NCBI GenBank assembly: GCA_010093485.1
Contig: MU001502.1
Span: forward strand, 1,012,057 to 1,076,056
From: Karstenula rhodostoma CBS 690.94
Taxonomy: Eukaryota; Ascomycota; Dothideomycetes; Pleosporales; Didymosphaeriaceae
Length of the DNA: 64,000 nt
Reading direction: 5' to 3'
The notes beneath the pieces are model-generated. The model made no database searches and was not told the DNA's origin. It saw nothing but the letters and a program-made list of their open reading frames with translations. The position numbers were made by a program, and so were the translations under genes. This document shows, piece after piece, positions 1 through 12,420 of this stretch (within the stretch, counting starts at the first letter, position 1; each line of letters begins with the position of its first letter).

Positions 1-2092
1 TAAATACTATAACTCTAGACTTAATATTTCTAATTATAAATTACTTAGGTACTAGTACTAGAATTAATAGTTAGGTAATAAAAGCTTTTAAATAATTTAT
101 TATTTTATTCTATATAAAGGATTATATCTACTAGTTTATTAAAAGTATATTAGTTATTAACTAGCTTATTAAGAATTAAGCTAGTAATAGTAAATATAAA
201 TATTTTTTACTATTAATATTTTTTTATTATTAAAGTAAGCCCTCCTATCTTTATAATAATTTTTTAAATTTATATATTTATTTTTTATTTTTATTTTTTA
301 TTACTACTTAGAACTTTCCTCTCTTCTTATCTCTTAAAGAACTTTTAGAGTAGTAAGATAATTAGAATTATAAATAAAATAGTTTTAAAGTAAACTAAAT
401 TTATAGTTATCTATTATTTATTTTATTATATAGTCTAAATAGTTTTATTCTAATTTCTATACTATTATAGAAAGTTATATATTTTTTATATCTAATAGAT
501 ATTTATATTTCTACTTTTTAAATAATTTTCTATTAGTATTCTATATATTACTATAGTCTTATTATTCTAGCTAAGACTTCTAAAGAAGAGAGTTTCTACT
601 TTTAGTTATATAATTTATAATTAAATAAGGATAGTCTAGATATAACTATTAAACTTATAGAAATAATTATTTAGTAAAATAAATTATTAACTTATTTTAT
701 TTAACTAACTTTCTAGATAGGCCCTAGTTAACTTTTAATACTTAGAATCTATTAATAAATATTTAAAATAAAATACTTTCTAGAATTTATTCTAGTATAT
801 ATTAGAGTTTCTATATACTAGTAACTTTATAATATCTTTTTAGTAGATTTTAAAATAAAAGTAAAATAGTTTTTATTTCTTTAACTTATTACTCTATTCT
901 ATACTTTTTATTTAGAAATTATAGTTCTTTAGAAATATAATAATATTAATATTACTAAATTTTAATATATTATTATTATTTAAACTAAAAGTAAACTAGA
1001 TTATAGTTTTCTTTTAGAGATATATTTCTTTTTTACTTTTTTTATTAATAAATTACTTCTTTTTTTTTATTTTATCTAAAAAGTAATTACTAATATTCTA
1101 ACTTATTTAGTCTATACTACTCTTAATAGGGATAGATAGATTTACTAGAATATAGTAAAAGCTATATAGATTTATATTTTTTAGTATACTTTTTAAATTA
1201 AAATTAAATTTTTTTTTTTTTTTATTAGTATTTCTTATTCTTTAGTAATCTGTTTTAAGTAACTAAGTTATAACTTTTTACTTAAATAAAATTTATTATT
1301 AATATTTTATTTTTTTATTTTCCTTCTAACTTAATTATTACTTAGACTATAATTATTTAAAATCTATTATATTTACTCTTTTTTAGAGTCTAGTAACTAT
1401 TTAAAGATCTACTAGTCTATTATTTAAATATTTTAAATATATATTTAAAAATTTATTATTTTATTATTCTTTCTAGATACTAAAGAGGTTATTTAAAAGT
1501 CTATTAGTTTATTATATTTTCTTTTTAACTATTTAATAGCTATTTAAAAGTCTACTAGATAGGTTTTATTAGTTTTTTAAATTTTATTTACTTAACTTCC
1601 TTAAATCTTTTTAAAGTAGATCTATATTCCTTAATAAAAATTATAGTATTAGATATAATATAAAAAGAGAGAAATATAAAAAAATAAAATTAAATTATTT
1701 TAGTAAAAGTTTATTATATAAAGTCTCTCTTTTTTCTTTTATAATAGACTATTAAAGTAAATATTATCTAGTTTTTTTATTTCTACTAAGCTCTCTTTTT
1801 ATAATAGTCTATTAGATCTATTATTCCCCTAATTTTATATTACTAACTAATCCTTATACTATATTAGATATATATATAAAATAGAAAAGAAATAGATAAT
1901 AATATTTAATTATATATTATTTATATAAATTTAATAATATAGTAATATAATATAGTATATATAATAAAGAACTCTATATAATTATAAAATTATTAAAATA
2001 CTAGAGAATCTATATACTTAGTTACTTAATATTTAAAATCTATACTAATTATAAAAACCTTATAAAGTTTATAATAATAAAAAAACTTATAT

Positions 2093-2095
<3 letters not shown>

Positions 2096-2164
<69 letters not shown>

Positions 2165-2244
2165 NNNNNNNNNNNNNNNNNNNNNNNNNNNNNNNNNNNN
2201 NNNNNNNNNNNNNNNNNNNNNNNNNNNNNNNNNNNNNNNNNNNN

Positions 2245-2338
<94 letters not shown>
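2096..2338. repeat. (TAA)n microsatellite with assembly gap
   Basis: Uninterrupted TAA/ATA trinucleotide repeat on both sides of an 80-base run of N (2165-2244). The same repeat phase flanks the gap, so the gap is most likely an unresolved or collapsed part of the array and its true length is unknown. Confidence 0.95.
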
Positions 2339-2339
<1 letters not shown>

Positions 2340-3477
2340 GTTATAAACTACTAGATAATATAAATTAAAAATAGAAGAAAAGAAGAAAATCTTTTTTATA
2401 ATTCTTTAGAAAAATAAAAATAGATTTCTAGAATCTATAATAGAATTTAATTAATTCTTAGTAATTACTAGGGAAGTATATAAGGAATTATAAACTAAAA
2501 TTATTTAAGAATATTATAATAATTCTATATATAGATATTTAGGTATTATAAAAATAATAGAACTTATCTAATTAAATTATATATTCTAAGAAATTAAAAA
2601 AGTAGTAATAAACTATATCTATAAATATATAGATTACTAATAAAATAAATATACTATATATTTTAAATATAGAGATATATAAGTAATCTAGATATTAATA
2701 ATATTATAGAAAGATATTACTATAACTTTTATTATAGAAATTCTAAAATCTAAAGATTTAATAATAAAGATTATATATAATATAATATTAATAATAGTCT
2801 ATTAACTAATTAAATATATTAAACTTATATATTATAATAAAATAATAAATATAAAATAATTTATATTTTTTATTCTAGATTAATTTATTAGATTTTATAA
2901 AATTTAAAAAATAATTATTAGTAATAGAAATAAACTCTTTATTTTAAATTACTAAATAATATTTATAATACTTATTAGAATAAAATAGAAGCTATTAATA
3001 ACTTATTATTTATAAATAAATAAATAAATAGAATATATAAATTAGACTATAGAAATATACCTATATATTTATTATAATAACTAGAAAAATAACTAGATTT
3101 CCTTACTACTAATAGTATAACTTATATATAATAATAAAGTTTTAGTAGTAATAAAATAAATACTATTTTATATAAATTATAAATAATATCTATATTTCTT
3201 TAATTAAATACTTTCTATAAATATTAGAACTTAAAAAACTATTATAATAATAGAGAAAATAAAGAAAATATATAAATAACTTTAAGAAAATTTATTAAAG
3301 TTTAATAGAAATTAATTTTATATATAAACTAAAAAAAAACGGTACCTTAGCTAAGAAAGGAAAATAAAATATATTTACTTATAAAAAATCTTTATATCTA
3401 AAAAGAAAAAAAATAAAAAACTAAACTATATTAAAGTTAAACTATTTTTTATTTCTAAATAAATATTACTAGTAAAC

Positions 3478-3760
3478 TATAAATTAAATATACTATTCTA
3501 CTAGTATTATATAGTATTATAGTATTATAATTTAGTATTATATATTATAATATTATATAATATTTATATAGATTAATATTTAGTTAATTAAGCCTTATAC
3601 TATAGATATCCTTTTTTTTTTTTTTTATTATAGATAGTACTATTTCTTAGAGTTATTTAATAGATTTATATAAAACCTCTAGATATTTTCTTATTACTAG
3701 ATAGTTATAATAGTAACTTTATATTAAAAAAAAAAAAAAAAAAAAAGCTAGTATCTTCTT
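3478..3760 (+). repeat. Diverged repeat copy A1
   Basis: Shares order and sequence with 5224-5605: a tactattctactag start, a TAGTATTA stretch, a gattaatattta..ttaatta block, a poly-T tract, then a ttcttattactagatagtta block and a poly-A end. The differences are mainly C/T and G/A transitions plus a different number of TAGTATTA units. It is one of two same-orientation copies of an unidentified element. Confidence 0.6.
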
Positions 3761-5223
3761 ATTATATAATATTTATATAATTACTATTAATAACTTTTTT
3801 TTATTTTTCTTAATTTTTCTTTTATATTTTCTTTAAATTTTATTTAGAGAAGTCTAATTTATATTTATATATAAGTATTCTAAATATAAATATTTAGAAT
3901 ATATTAATCTAGTATTAAATATAATAAAATATATATAACCTTCTAGAAAATAATTAATATAAGGATTCTTTATAATAGTATTAGTCTTAATAATTTCTTA
4001 GAATAAATAATATTACTATATAATAGAATTAGATAGTATAATATTAACTAATAGATAATAAATAAAATAAGTAGTAACTTATATAAAATTAAATATATAA
4101 TTTAAGAATAAATTTTAAAAAGGGAAGAAATAATATTATAATCTAGAATTTAATATAGAAATTATATTTATTTTATATTTCTATAGATATATATTAAAAT
4201 AGAGAGTTTTATTTTATTAACTATATCTCTTAGTCTAAATTCTAATCTAGACCTATAGAACTATATAGTATATTTATAATAAAAAAGAATTCTTTTTATT
4301 TTTTTTTAATATTTATTTACTTACTTTTAGACCTTTATTTATATAATTTAGATCTTTTTTTTTTATATATTTTTTTATTTTTTTAATTATTAGTATAATA
4401 CTAATTATTATTTAAATACTAACTCTTCTACTTATTTATACTTACTAATATTCTTAACTTTTATTTATAACTTATAATTTAGTATATTACCCTATTACTA
4501 TTACTATTATTATTAATACTATTTATTTATTATTACCCGCCTATTATTACTATTAATATTATCTACTACTTTTTATTTTATTTACTATTATAGAGTAGTT
4601 ATTATTTATTTTATATTTATTAACTATATAGGTTATTCTAACTTAATTATAATTACTTTTACTATAAAGTCTAACTCTTTTTAGTCCTTAAAAATTATTA
4701 TAATTATTTTTTACTACTTATATATAAAGTTTTTATTCTTAGCTAATTACTATAGTATTATTTCTATATAGTCTAGATTAGTAATATTATATTTATACTA
4801 CTATATATATATATATATATATAAAGAACTTACTAATAGACTCTATAATTATAGAGTTTATAGCTATAACTTATAGTATTTATATACTAGATTAATTATT
4901 ATAATAATAGAGATTAACTTACTAAATAATATATTAGATTTTATAATATATATAATTAGATATATCTAGATTACTAATAGATTTACTATTAGTATATACT
5001 AGATTATATTTATTATTAAGAATTAATTACTTATTATTATTAGTTATTTTAATAGAAATATAATATAGGTTTTTTTTTATAAAAACTAGTCTTTATATAT
5101 AGTACTATAAGTTACTTACTACTAGTAAGTAATCTCTCTTTTATATTTTTTTTAAAATTATAATATTATTAATATTTTATAATATTTTTAATATTTTATA
5201 ACTTCTCTATAATTATATATTAG

Positions 5224-5605
5224 ATATTAGTAAATAAGGAATATACTATTCTACTAGTATTATATAGTATTATAGTATTATAGTATTATAGTATTATAGT
5301 ATTATAGTATTATAGTATTATAGTATTATAGTATTATAATATTATAGTATTATAGTATTATAATATTATAGTATTATAGTATTATAGTATTATAGTATTA
5401 TAGTATTACTATATTATATAATATATATAGATAGATTAATATTTAATTAATTAAACCTAATACTATAGGCGCCCTTTTTTCTCTTTTATTATAAATAGTA
5501 TTATTCTTTAGAGCTATTTAATAAAACTATATAATATCTCTAGATTTTTTCTTATTACTAGATAGTTATAATAGTAGCTTTATATTAAAAGAAAAAAAAT
5601 ATAAT
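5224..5605 (+). repeat. Diverged repeat copy A2
   Basis: Second copy of the element at 3478-3760, in the same orientation. It is longer because its internal TAGTATTA array is expanded. This copy keeps ggcgcc at about 5468 where copy A1 reads atatcc, which fits different depths of C-to-T mutation in the two copies. Confidence 0.6.
5252..5412. repeat. 8-bp minisatellite TAGTATTA
   Basis: About nineteen near-perfect head-to-tail copies of TAGTATTA with a few A/G substitutions. There are no unique spacers, so it is a simple tandem array inside repeat copy A2. Confidence 0.9.
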
Positions 5606-6287
5606 TTATATTTCTAGTACTTAAACTAGTTATATAACTATTTAGTTATAAGTACTTAATAATAAATATTTAGTAATAAGTAACTAGACTAAGTATATAG
5701 AAATTTAATTTTTTTATATAAATATTTATATTTAATCTATTTATTAATTTATTATTTAGATATATTTTAGATATTATTATTAATTTATTATATTTTATAA
5801 AATACTTCTAATATTATATAATATTTTATTATTTATATCTTAAACTATATATTTATTCTCTTTATTATATATTTAATATTACTTATATCTAAAAACTAAT
5901 TTAAATTCTTTTAAAATTAGTTATTTAACTAGATTTAATAGGTATATAATAGACTATACTTAATATAATCTTTTAGACCTTAGTCCTTAGTTTAGTTATT
6001 TTAAATATATAAGTTTAGAACTTAAAACTTAACTTTAAATTTTAATTAAATTTATAAATTTCTATTCTAGTATCTTTAGTCCTTTAGATATCTTACTACT
6101 TTTAAAAGAAAACTAGTAACTAGTTATTCTATAAAATTTTAGAATATATAGTAATTATAAAAAAATAAAAATAAAAGTATATATTAAAAAAGATAAATTA
6201 ATTAAATAAAAGTATAGAAATTATAGTAAGTCTAGATATAATAAAATAATTTATAAAAAACTTATTATTTATAATAAATATAGTAAG

Positions 6288-6625
6288 TTAGCCTGCGTAT
6301 AGACGCTGGGTAAGCCTTAGCCACTTTTTTAGTCCCCCTTTATTCGTATATTGGTAAAGTATAATACACTTTTTTATCCCCCCTACTTTATTAAGTTACC
6401 CTACCTTATAGTGAATCTCTACAATATATATATATAGTAAGAAAGTAAACTATTATAGTAGAGCTTCTATATAGCTAGCTAAACCTTAGGTCTATATATT
6501 ACCTAATTAGGATACTTTTTTTAAGCCTTCTTATTAGCTAAAAAAAAGCTATTTAAGCGTTTTAATTAACTCTTAAAACGCGACGTAATAATGTTAATCC
6601 GGGCCAGGAAAATCTAAACTAGGCC
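6288..6625. other. Less-mutated patch inside AT isochore
   Basis: This stretch contains gcctgcg, gacgctggg, runs of C, aaacgcgacg and aatccgggcc, with several CA, TG and CG dinucleotides, unlike the sequence around it. It may be a single-copy or more recently inserted fragment that escaped full RIP, or an element end. No coding potential is visible. Confidence 0.5.
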
Positions 6626-7251
6626 TAATTAGGAAATCTAAAATATTAAAATTACTAAGTAAACTTTTCTCTTTAAATAGAACTAAAACTTATATTTCTA
6701 GCTTTAATAATAATTAAGTTATAGCTATTTCTAGTTTTATAGTAATAAATACTAAGATTTAATTACCTAAATAGGAAGTTTAGATATCTAAGTACTTTAA
6801 AAGTCTTAATATATCTACTCTTTAAGTCCTATTTAATAGTATAAAAATTATAGTTCTAGTTTATATAATTATAAAGATATTTAAAATTTAAACTTTCTAG
6901 ATTTTTTTAAAATCTTTAAGTATATTAAAAAACGTTAACTACTTAGAAAAAAAAATTATAAATTACTATTAGATTATACTACTAACTATAAGTAGTTTAG
7001 TCTAGAAACTATTATAATTAGGTAATTAGGTAAAAAGTTATAAAGTATTAAAATATAGAGTTCTACTAAGGATTATCTCTATAAAAAATAATAAATTTAA
7101 TATTAGGTTTTTACTAAAATACTATATTTATACTAACCTAAAATCTATATTAAAAAGAAAAATTATAGTACCTTTTATTACTTACTTATTTAATACTTTA
7201 ATTCTCTTAACTATCCTTAATTATTTTTAACCTATACTTATTTAAAACTAT

Positions 7252-7640
7252 ATATATTTATAGTATATTCTATTATATTTAATACTTTTATAGTATAATA
7301 TACCTAGGAGTTTATTTATATTTAAAAATTACTTTAAAAACTATATTATTTAGCTTAATATAAACGTTTTATTTATAAATATCTATATTTCTATAACTTA
7401 TAAAAAATAGATATTTTATAATATATTATTTATTTAAAATATATATATAAAGTATATAATATATTTAAAGTAAATAATTTAAATATACTATACTTCTAAA
7501 CTTAAGAATTTTTAAGAATTAATTAATATACTATCTTTATTAATATATCTCTTTTTTCTTTAAATATATACTATAATTCCTATAATAAGCTATTTAATAA
7601 TACTTTATTTATATATCTAGAGTTTAATATTTAGAGTAAT
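7252..7640 (+). repeat. Diverged tandem duplication copy B1
   Basis: Aligns by eye with 7730-8110. Both copies contain, in order, a tatagtatattctattatattta block, a tttaaaaattactttaaaa block, a tttatttataaatatct block, a tagatattt block and a tttaaatatactata block. The repeat period is about 480 bp. Confidence 0.6.
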
Positions 7641-7729
7641 AACTAGACTAATATTTAAACTAATATTTAAACTAATATATATACTAATATCTAGACTAAT
7701 ATCTACTCTAATCTCTATTTACTTAAAAC

Positions 7730-8110
7730 TATTTTTATTTATAGTATATTCTATTATATTTAATCTTTTTATAGTATATTATATCTAATACTCTATTTAT
7801 ATTTAAAAATTACTTTAAAAGCTTTATTATTTAGCTAAATATAAATATTTTATTTATAAATATCTAAATTTCTATAATTTAAAAAAAAATAGATATTTCC
7901 TAATATACTATTTATCTAAAATATATATTTAAGGTATATAATATAATTAGAGTATAGAGTTACTTTTTTTATATTATTAAAGTAGTTAATTTAAATATAC
8001 TATATTTCTAAATTTAAAAAGTTTTTTAAATTTATTTATATACTATTCTTATTACTATATCCCTTCTTTATTTAAATATATAGTATAATTTCTATATTAT
8101 ATTACTTAAT
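7730..8110 (+). repeat. Diverged tandem duplication copy B2
   Basis: Downstream copy of the duplication at 7252-7640, in the same orientation. The two differ by transitions and a small insertion near 7950. A local duplication of this size is long enough to trigger RIP. Confidence 0.6.
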
Positions 8111-9046
8111 TATATTTTATTAGTATAGTTATAGTCTAATATCTAGACTAATATCTAGTCTAATATCTAGATTTATATCTAGACTAAAATACTAGAGAGT
8201 ATCTAGTATCTATACTATTATATAATTTAGTATTTAAATAAATTTTTATTATTTATTTATATATATACTACTCTATAGAATACTAATATATATATCTAAT
8301 TTACCTACTTTTAAATTTAATAATAAACTTATAAATACTAATTTAAAATCCTTTTTATAATATTATTAATTAGTAATATTTAATAAATATAAAGGTTAAT
8401 AAGGTATTTATACTATATTAAATTTAATATCTCTTTTTTAATTAAAATAAAAACCTTTCTTAAAATTAAATAAATAAAAAGTAATTTAATTATTAAAAAT
8501 ATAAAGTTTATTATAAATATACAAATAGAGTTTTATATAAATTAATAAGATATTTTAAATATAAATTTTAAATAAATTAGTCTATTATAATTTTTAATAA
8601 TTATTTATAATAATTATATATTATTATATATAGTATAGACTTTAGTAGGGTTTTAATAGAGGAAATATTTTATATAAATAAATAATTTACTTATAGAGTA
8701 TATTAATAGAAAACTAAAAATTATATTTATAAAATTAGAAATTATAAATAGAAAACTATATAGTTACTATTTTTAAAAAAAAAACTATTCTATTCTACTT
8801 TTTTAAAATATATAAATAGAATTTCTTTTTAAAAAAAATTTAAAAATTTAACTACTAATAGAATTACTATTTTAAATAGTAAATACTAATTTTTATTTTA
8901 AAATATATAGTATAAATAATTTATTATAGCTCTTCTAATAAAATTATATAAAATAGTTATTTAGTATAAAAAGTATATACTTAGTATAAGAATATTTATT
9001 TAGTTTAAGAAGAAAAAAGTCTCTTTTAGAATTCTATAATAAGTGG

Positions 9047-10303
9047 GGCGGGATAGTCTTTATAAAACGACTATACCTAAGGTAATCTATAACACCCGCC
9101 CTCGCACCGCACACACGGCGCCTCTCCACCTATAAAACTTACACAGTATCCATCTTAGCCCCCATGTCGTCCCGCACGTGCTGCGGGCTCTCCCTCCTGT
9201 TGGTCCGAATCGCGCCAAGACTAGCGGAGTCAAGCTTTCTTAGTGGCTCACTGGCGCGGAAGCGCGTGGGGGTGTTGGGGAAGGTGCGACTGCACATGCA
9301 TGCAACCACGCGGCACGACCATGTGGTTGTGGATACGTGGGCGGACATCGCCAGGATGGTGAGATTGCATGCGCGTACCCACTTCGTACGCCCAAGTGTG
9401 GTGGGTGGGTGTCGCGTGAGCAAGTTGGTGGTGCCCTTGAGCGTCGGAATTCACTTGAGCATCCAAGGAAGGCTTCGTCTTCTTTTACTGCCGAACGGCG
9501 GAACTGCTTTGCAAGGTCAAACGCTTCCTTCCCGTAGTGTGCAATACCGATGGGTGGTGAAACTCTGGCGCGGACATGATCTGGACGTGGTGCCTGTACC
9601 TACCTACTGTGGTTGCAGCCCTATCTTTTATTGGTAGGTCCCCAGAGTTGCCACCGTACAGAAACCTCCAAAACTATATAAAGTATTAATTAATATAATA
9701 AAGTACTTAGATTTAGTAACTAATTAGTACCTCGGTATATTTATATATTTTATAGATAACGAATTAAGACTTTTACCGCGAAGAAACCGCTAAAAACACC
9801 CTCTCCGGCGGACCTACTAACAAAAGATAGGGCCGCAATCACAGTAGGTAGCCTGACCTGCACTGGAACCTGCACTGGAACCTGCTTCCGTGCACCTCCC
9901 GTGCGCAATACATGCGAACCAATGCGAAGGGACGTGTAAGCGCTACCACGTTGCTTGCAGCAGCCGCTCCTACTACTGTTGCTGCTGCTGCTATTTCGTG
10001 CCGAGCTGCCGCCCAGAGCCGAGCGAGCTTGTGATTTCTTAGTCACTCTTGATTGCACTTGAGAATATTGCAGTCTGAAGCGACCTGATAGTCATTATGC
10101 TAAGGTGGTATGTCTGCCAGGACAGGCTTTACCATGGATGCGTCAAGTAGAAATAATAGACAATGAAGACCATCTAAACCAATTCTATGTGCAAGAGGAA
10201 ACCGTAACATGCTCGAAGCCCACGACCAACACCAAAACAATCGGGTATCTCAACTTTTCGCTCGTCATCATCGTCTCGCCTCGTTGCGTCCTCTGTCAGT
10301 GCT
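9047..10303. other. Transition zone, no supported gene
   Basis: GC content jumps to normal at about 9047, falls again to AT-rich, RIP-like sequence at about 9665-9770, then recovers. A 157-codon reading frame at 9164-9637 on the plus strand has no recognisable domain. Overlapping frames of similar length lie on both strands there, so I do not call a gene. The sequence after 10060 is probably 3' flank of the phosphate symporter. Confidence 0.5.
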
Positions 10304-12163
10304 CTATGATTTGAAGTGAGGGGCATTGAGCACAATGCCCATGAGCACGCCACCAATCGTGCCGGCAACGGGAATGGTCATGATCCAAGAGAACACGAGC
10401 AAGCCCACACGCTGGAAGTTGACGGCCTTGAGCGTGCCATTGCAGAGACCGACACCGACCGTGGCACCAGTGATACACATGGACGTTGAGACTGGGAGCG
10501 AGTATTGCGAGAAGAGGAGGACAGTGATGGCGGCGCCCATTTCCATCGAGGAACCTGCGTAGCATCAGTAAAACATTATCGGCAGTTGCAGCGGGATGCG
10601 CTTACCTCGAGACGGTGAGTGATAAGTAATCTTGTTACCCATGACCTTCATGATGTTGTAGCCGTACGTGATGAGACCAACAGAAATGGTGGCAGAGAGA
10701 ACAGCAAGTTGCCAGATGGGGACAGGGGCGTTCTTGGTAGAGGCCTCGCCGTACATCCAGGCGTGGTAGATGACCGCCCAAGGTCCGACGGAGTTACCTA
10801 TGTCGTTGGCGCCATGGGCAAACGATGCCGTGCAGGCAGTGAGGATCTGGATGAACGAGTAGACGTGCTCGACCTCGTTAGGGTACTTCTCCGCGTGGGC
10901 GTAGACACGCTCCATGCGAGCACCTTCGGGGGTACCGTGAATACCAGACTGAGCGGCGTGGATGTCGTAGTGGAGACCATAGAGAAGACCGACGGTGATC
11001 ATGGCGGGGAGACGGACGAAGAAAGTCTTGATGTTCTTGCGCTCGTATATTTCACCAGCGCCTATGGGGTTGTTGTGGAGAAGTCGCATGGCCCAGCCAA
11101 TCGGTCCGCGCTTCTGCCTGAGCTTCGCGTGGAACCTGGCCTCGCCCTCGGCAACCAGTTCCTGGTAGGTGAGCTGCTTGGACTCGGCATGAGCGGCAGC
11201 CTTCTCCGAGTCAACAGGTGCAATGGTGTCCTCCGCTGCGCCCTTCCTCAGGTCTTCGTCGCTCAGAGAAGACGAACGGGTGCTGGGCAGGTCGTCCTCT
11301 TGCACAACAGCGTAGTTGGGAACGATGGCCTGTTCACCTGCGGGGGCGGCCGGTCGCTTGAATAGGAGAGGCCCCATGATAGCGTGGTACCACCTGACGT
11401 TGGGGTCCTTCTTAATGACTTTGACGTAGACGTAGGGAACAAAGAAAATGGCCGCGAGGATAGCAAGACCGACACCGGTACCCACCGTGACGGAGGCGAC
11501 ATACCAGGCAGGCTTCTTGTTGAGACCGAGCTTAGGAGATCCCTTGTAGACGACAGAGAGCGTGCAGATGGTGCCGGCAACTAGGAAGAAGAAGGGAGCA
11601 GTGTAAACACCCCACTTGACTGGATCCCGGCGCATGTGGACAACAACCTTGATGAGCATGAAGACGCTGGCACCAAATCCGGCAGCAATGGCGGGAGCCA
11701 TTCCGAGACCAGCGAAGATTGCACCAAGACCCTTGCCATTGTTCCATCCCCACTGAACGTTGGAAGCTCCAACCGTGGCAACACCGACACCAGCAATGGA
11801 CGAGATCAGGGAGTAGGTCGAAGAAACGTGAGCGGAGTGCCTAGTGCACCACATAACCCAGGTTGAGGCGCCAGCAAGCGCACAGGTGAAGGCAAGCATC
11901 TGAACAGCGGCGTCGCCCTTGAAGGCGGTTCCAGGAATGATACCGTTTTTGATGGTCTCAGCAGTACGGGCGCCGACGGTGATGGCTCCCAACATCTCGA
12001 AGATGGTACCGAAGACCATGGCCTGGCGGTAGGAGATGGAGCGCGAGGAGACACTGGTGGCCCAGGCGTTGGCGACGTCGTTGGCACCGTTGTTGTAGGC
12101 ATCGAGCAAGGCAAAGAAAGTGCCTATGGCCATAATGTAGTTGTATTCGCTGAGCACGGCCAT
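10304..12163 (-). CDS. Na+/phosphate symporter, PHO4/Pho89 family
   Basis: Two exons, complement(10304..10554, 10606..12163), encode 602 aa; the 51-nt intron has GTAAGC and CGCAG ends. The protein belongs to the PHO4 inorganic phosphate transporter family (Neurospora PHO-4, yeast Pho89), plasma-membrane Na+/Pi symporters. Both halves carry the family signature: GANDVANAWATSVSS near residues 26-40 and GANDIGNSVGPWA in the second half. Multiple hydrophobic segments flank a long hydrophilic central loop (roughly residues 260-370) rich in Ser, Asp and Glu, as is usual. The last exon supplies the final membrane segments (MEMGAAITVLLFSQYS, then GATVGVGLCNG). The length matches fungal homologues. 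Upstream sequence holds a CACGTTT site that could bind a Pho4/NUC-1-type bHLH factor, suggesting induction by phosphate starvation (inference). Confidence 0.95.
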
Positions 12164-12340
12164 CTTGACGGTTGGCTCTCGGGCGTGTCGATGGGAGAGA
12201 GAGACGAGCGACTACTGTCGATAGAGAAGGAGAATCACAGGGCACAAACGTGCTATGAAATCGAAGGCGCAGGCTGCAGGAGCAAAACGAGCAGGGCTCA
12301 GCAACATGTTTATAGTCGACGCCTCGGGTGGTGCAGCATT

Positions 12341-12420
12341 CACGTTTGGGGCGACCGGCCAATCAGGGACCCGGCATGCGACATGTGCGACATGTGCGAC
12401 ATGTGCGACATGTGCGACAC
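12341..12420. promoter_or_regulatory. Phosphate symporter upstream region: CACGTTT and 9-bp repeats
   Basis: CACGTTT at 12341-12347 matches the low-affinity binding site of Pho4-type bHLH regulators and lies about 180 bp upstream of the symporter ATG. At 12381-12416 there are four perfect tandem copies of ACATGTGCG, each containing CATGTG, an E-box of the CANNTG class. Binding is inferred only from the motifs. Confidence 0.45.

Larger units (their letters stand above)
1..9046. repeat. AT-rich isochore, RIP-degraded repeats
   Basis: Extremely AT-rich block with no open reading frame of 60 codons or more on either strand. CA and TG dinucleotides are essentially missing: I find none in the first 1.2 kb (the first TG is near 1251) and only a handful before 6.2 kb, while TA is everywhere. 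That is the product expected from repeat-induced point mutation, which turns CpA into TpA on both strands of duplicated DNA. CG is also very rare. The block probably consists of ancient transposons, but mutation is so complete that no transposase or polymerase motif can be read. The edge at about 9047 is sharp. Confidence 0.9.

Noticed and set aside
5252..5412. Regular repeats that might suggest a CRISPR array
   Set aside because: Units are contiguous 8-mers without spacers, in a eukaryotic AT-rich block.
1..9046. Possible tRNA, rRNA or centromere
   Set aside because: No cloverleaf or rRNA words seen. High AT alone is explained by RIP, and there is no evidence for a centromere from sequence.
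9164..9637. 157-codon plus-strand frame next to the AT isochore
   Set aside because: No domain, composition differs from nearby genes, and comparably long frames overlap on the other strand and frame.
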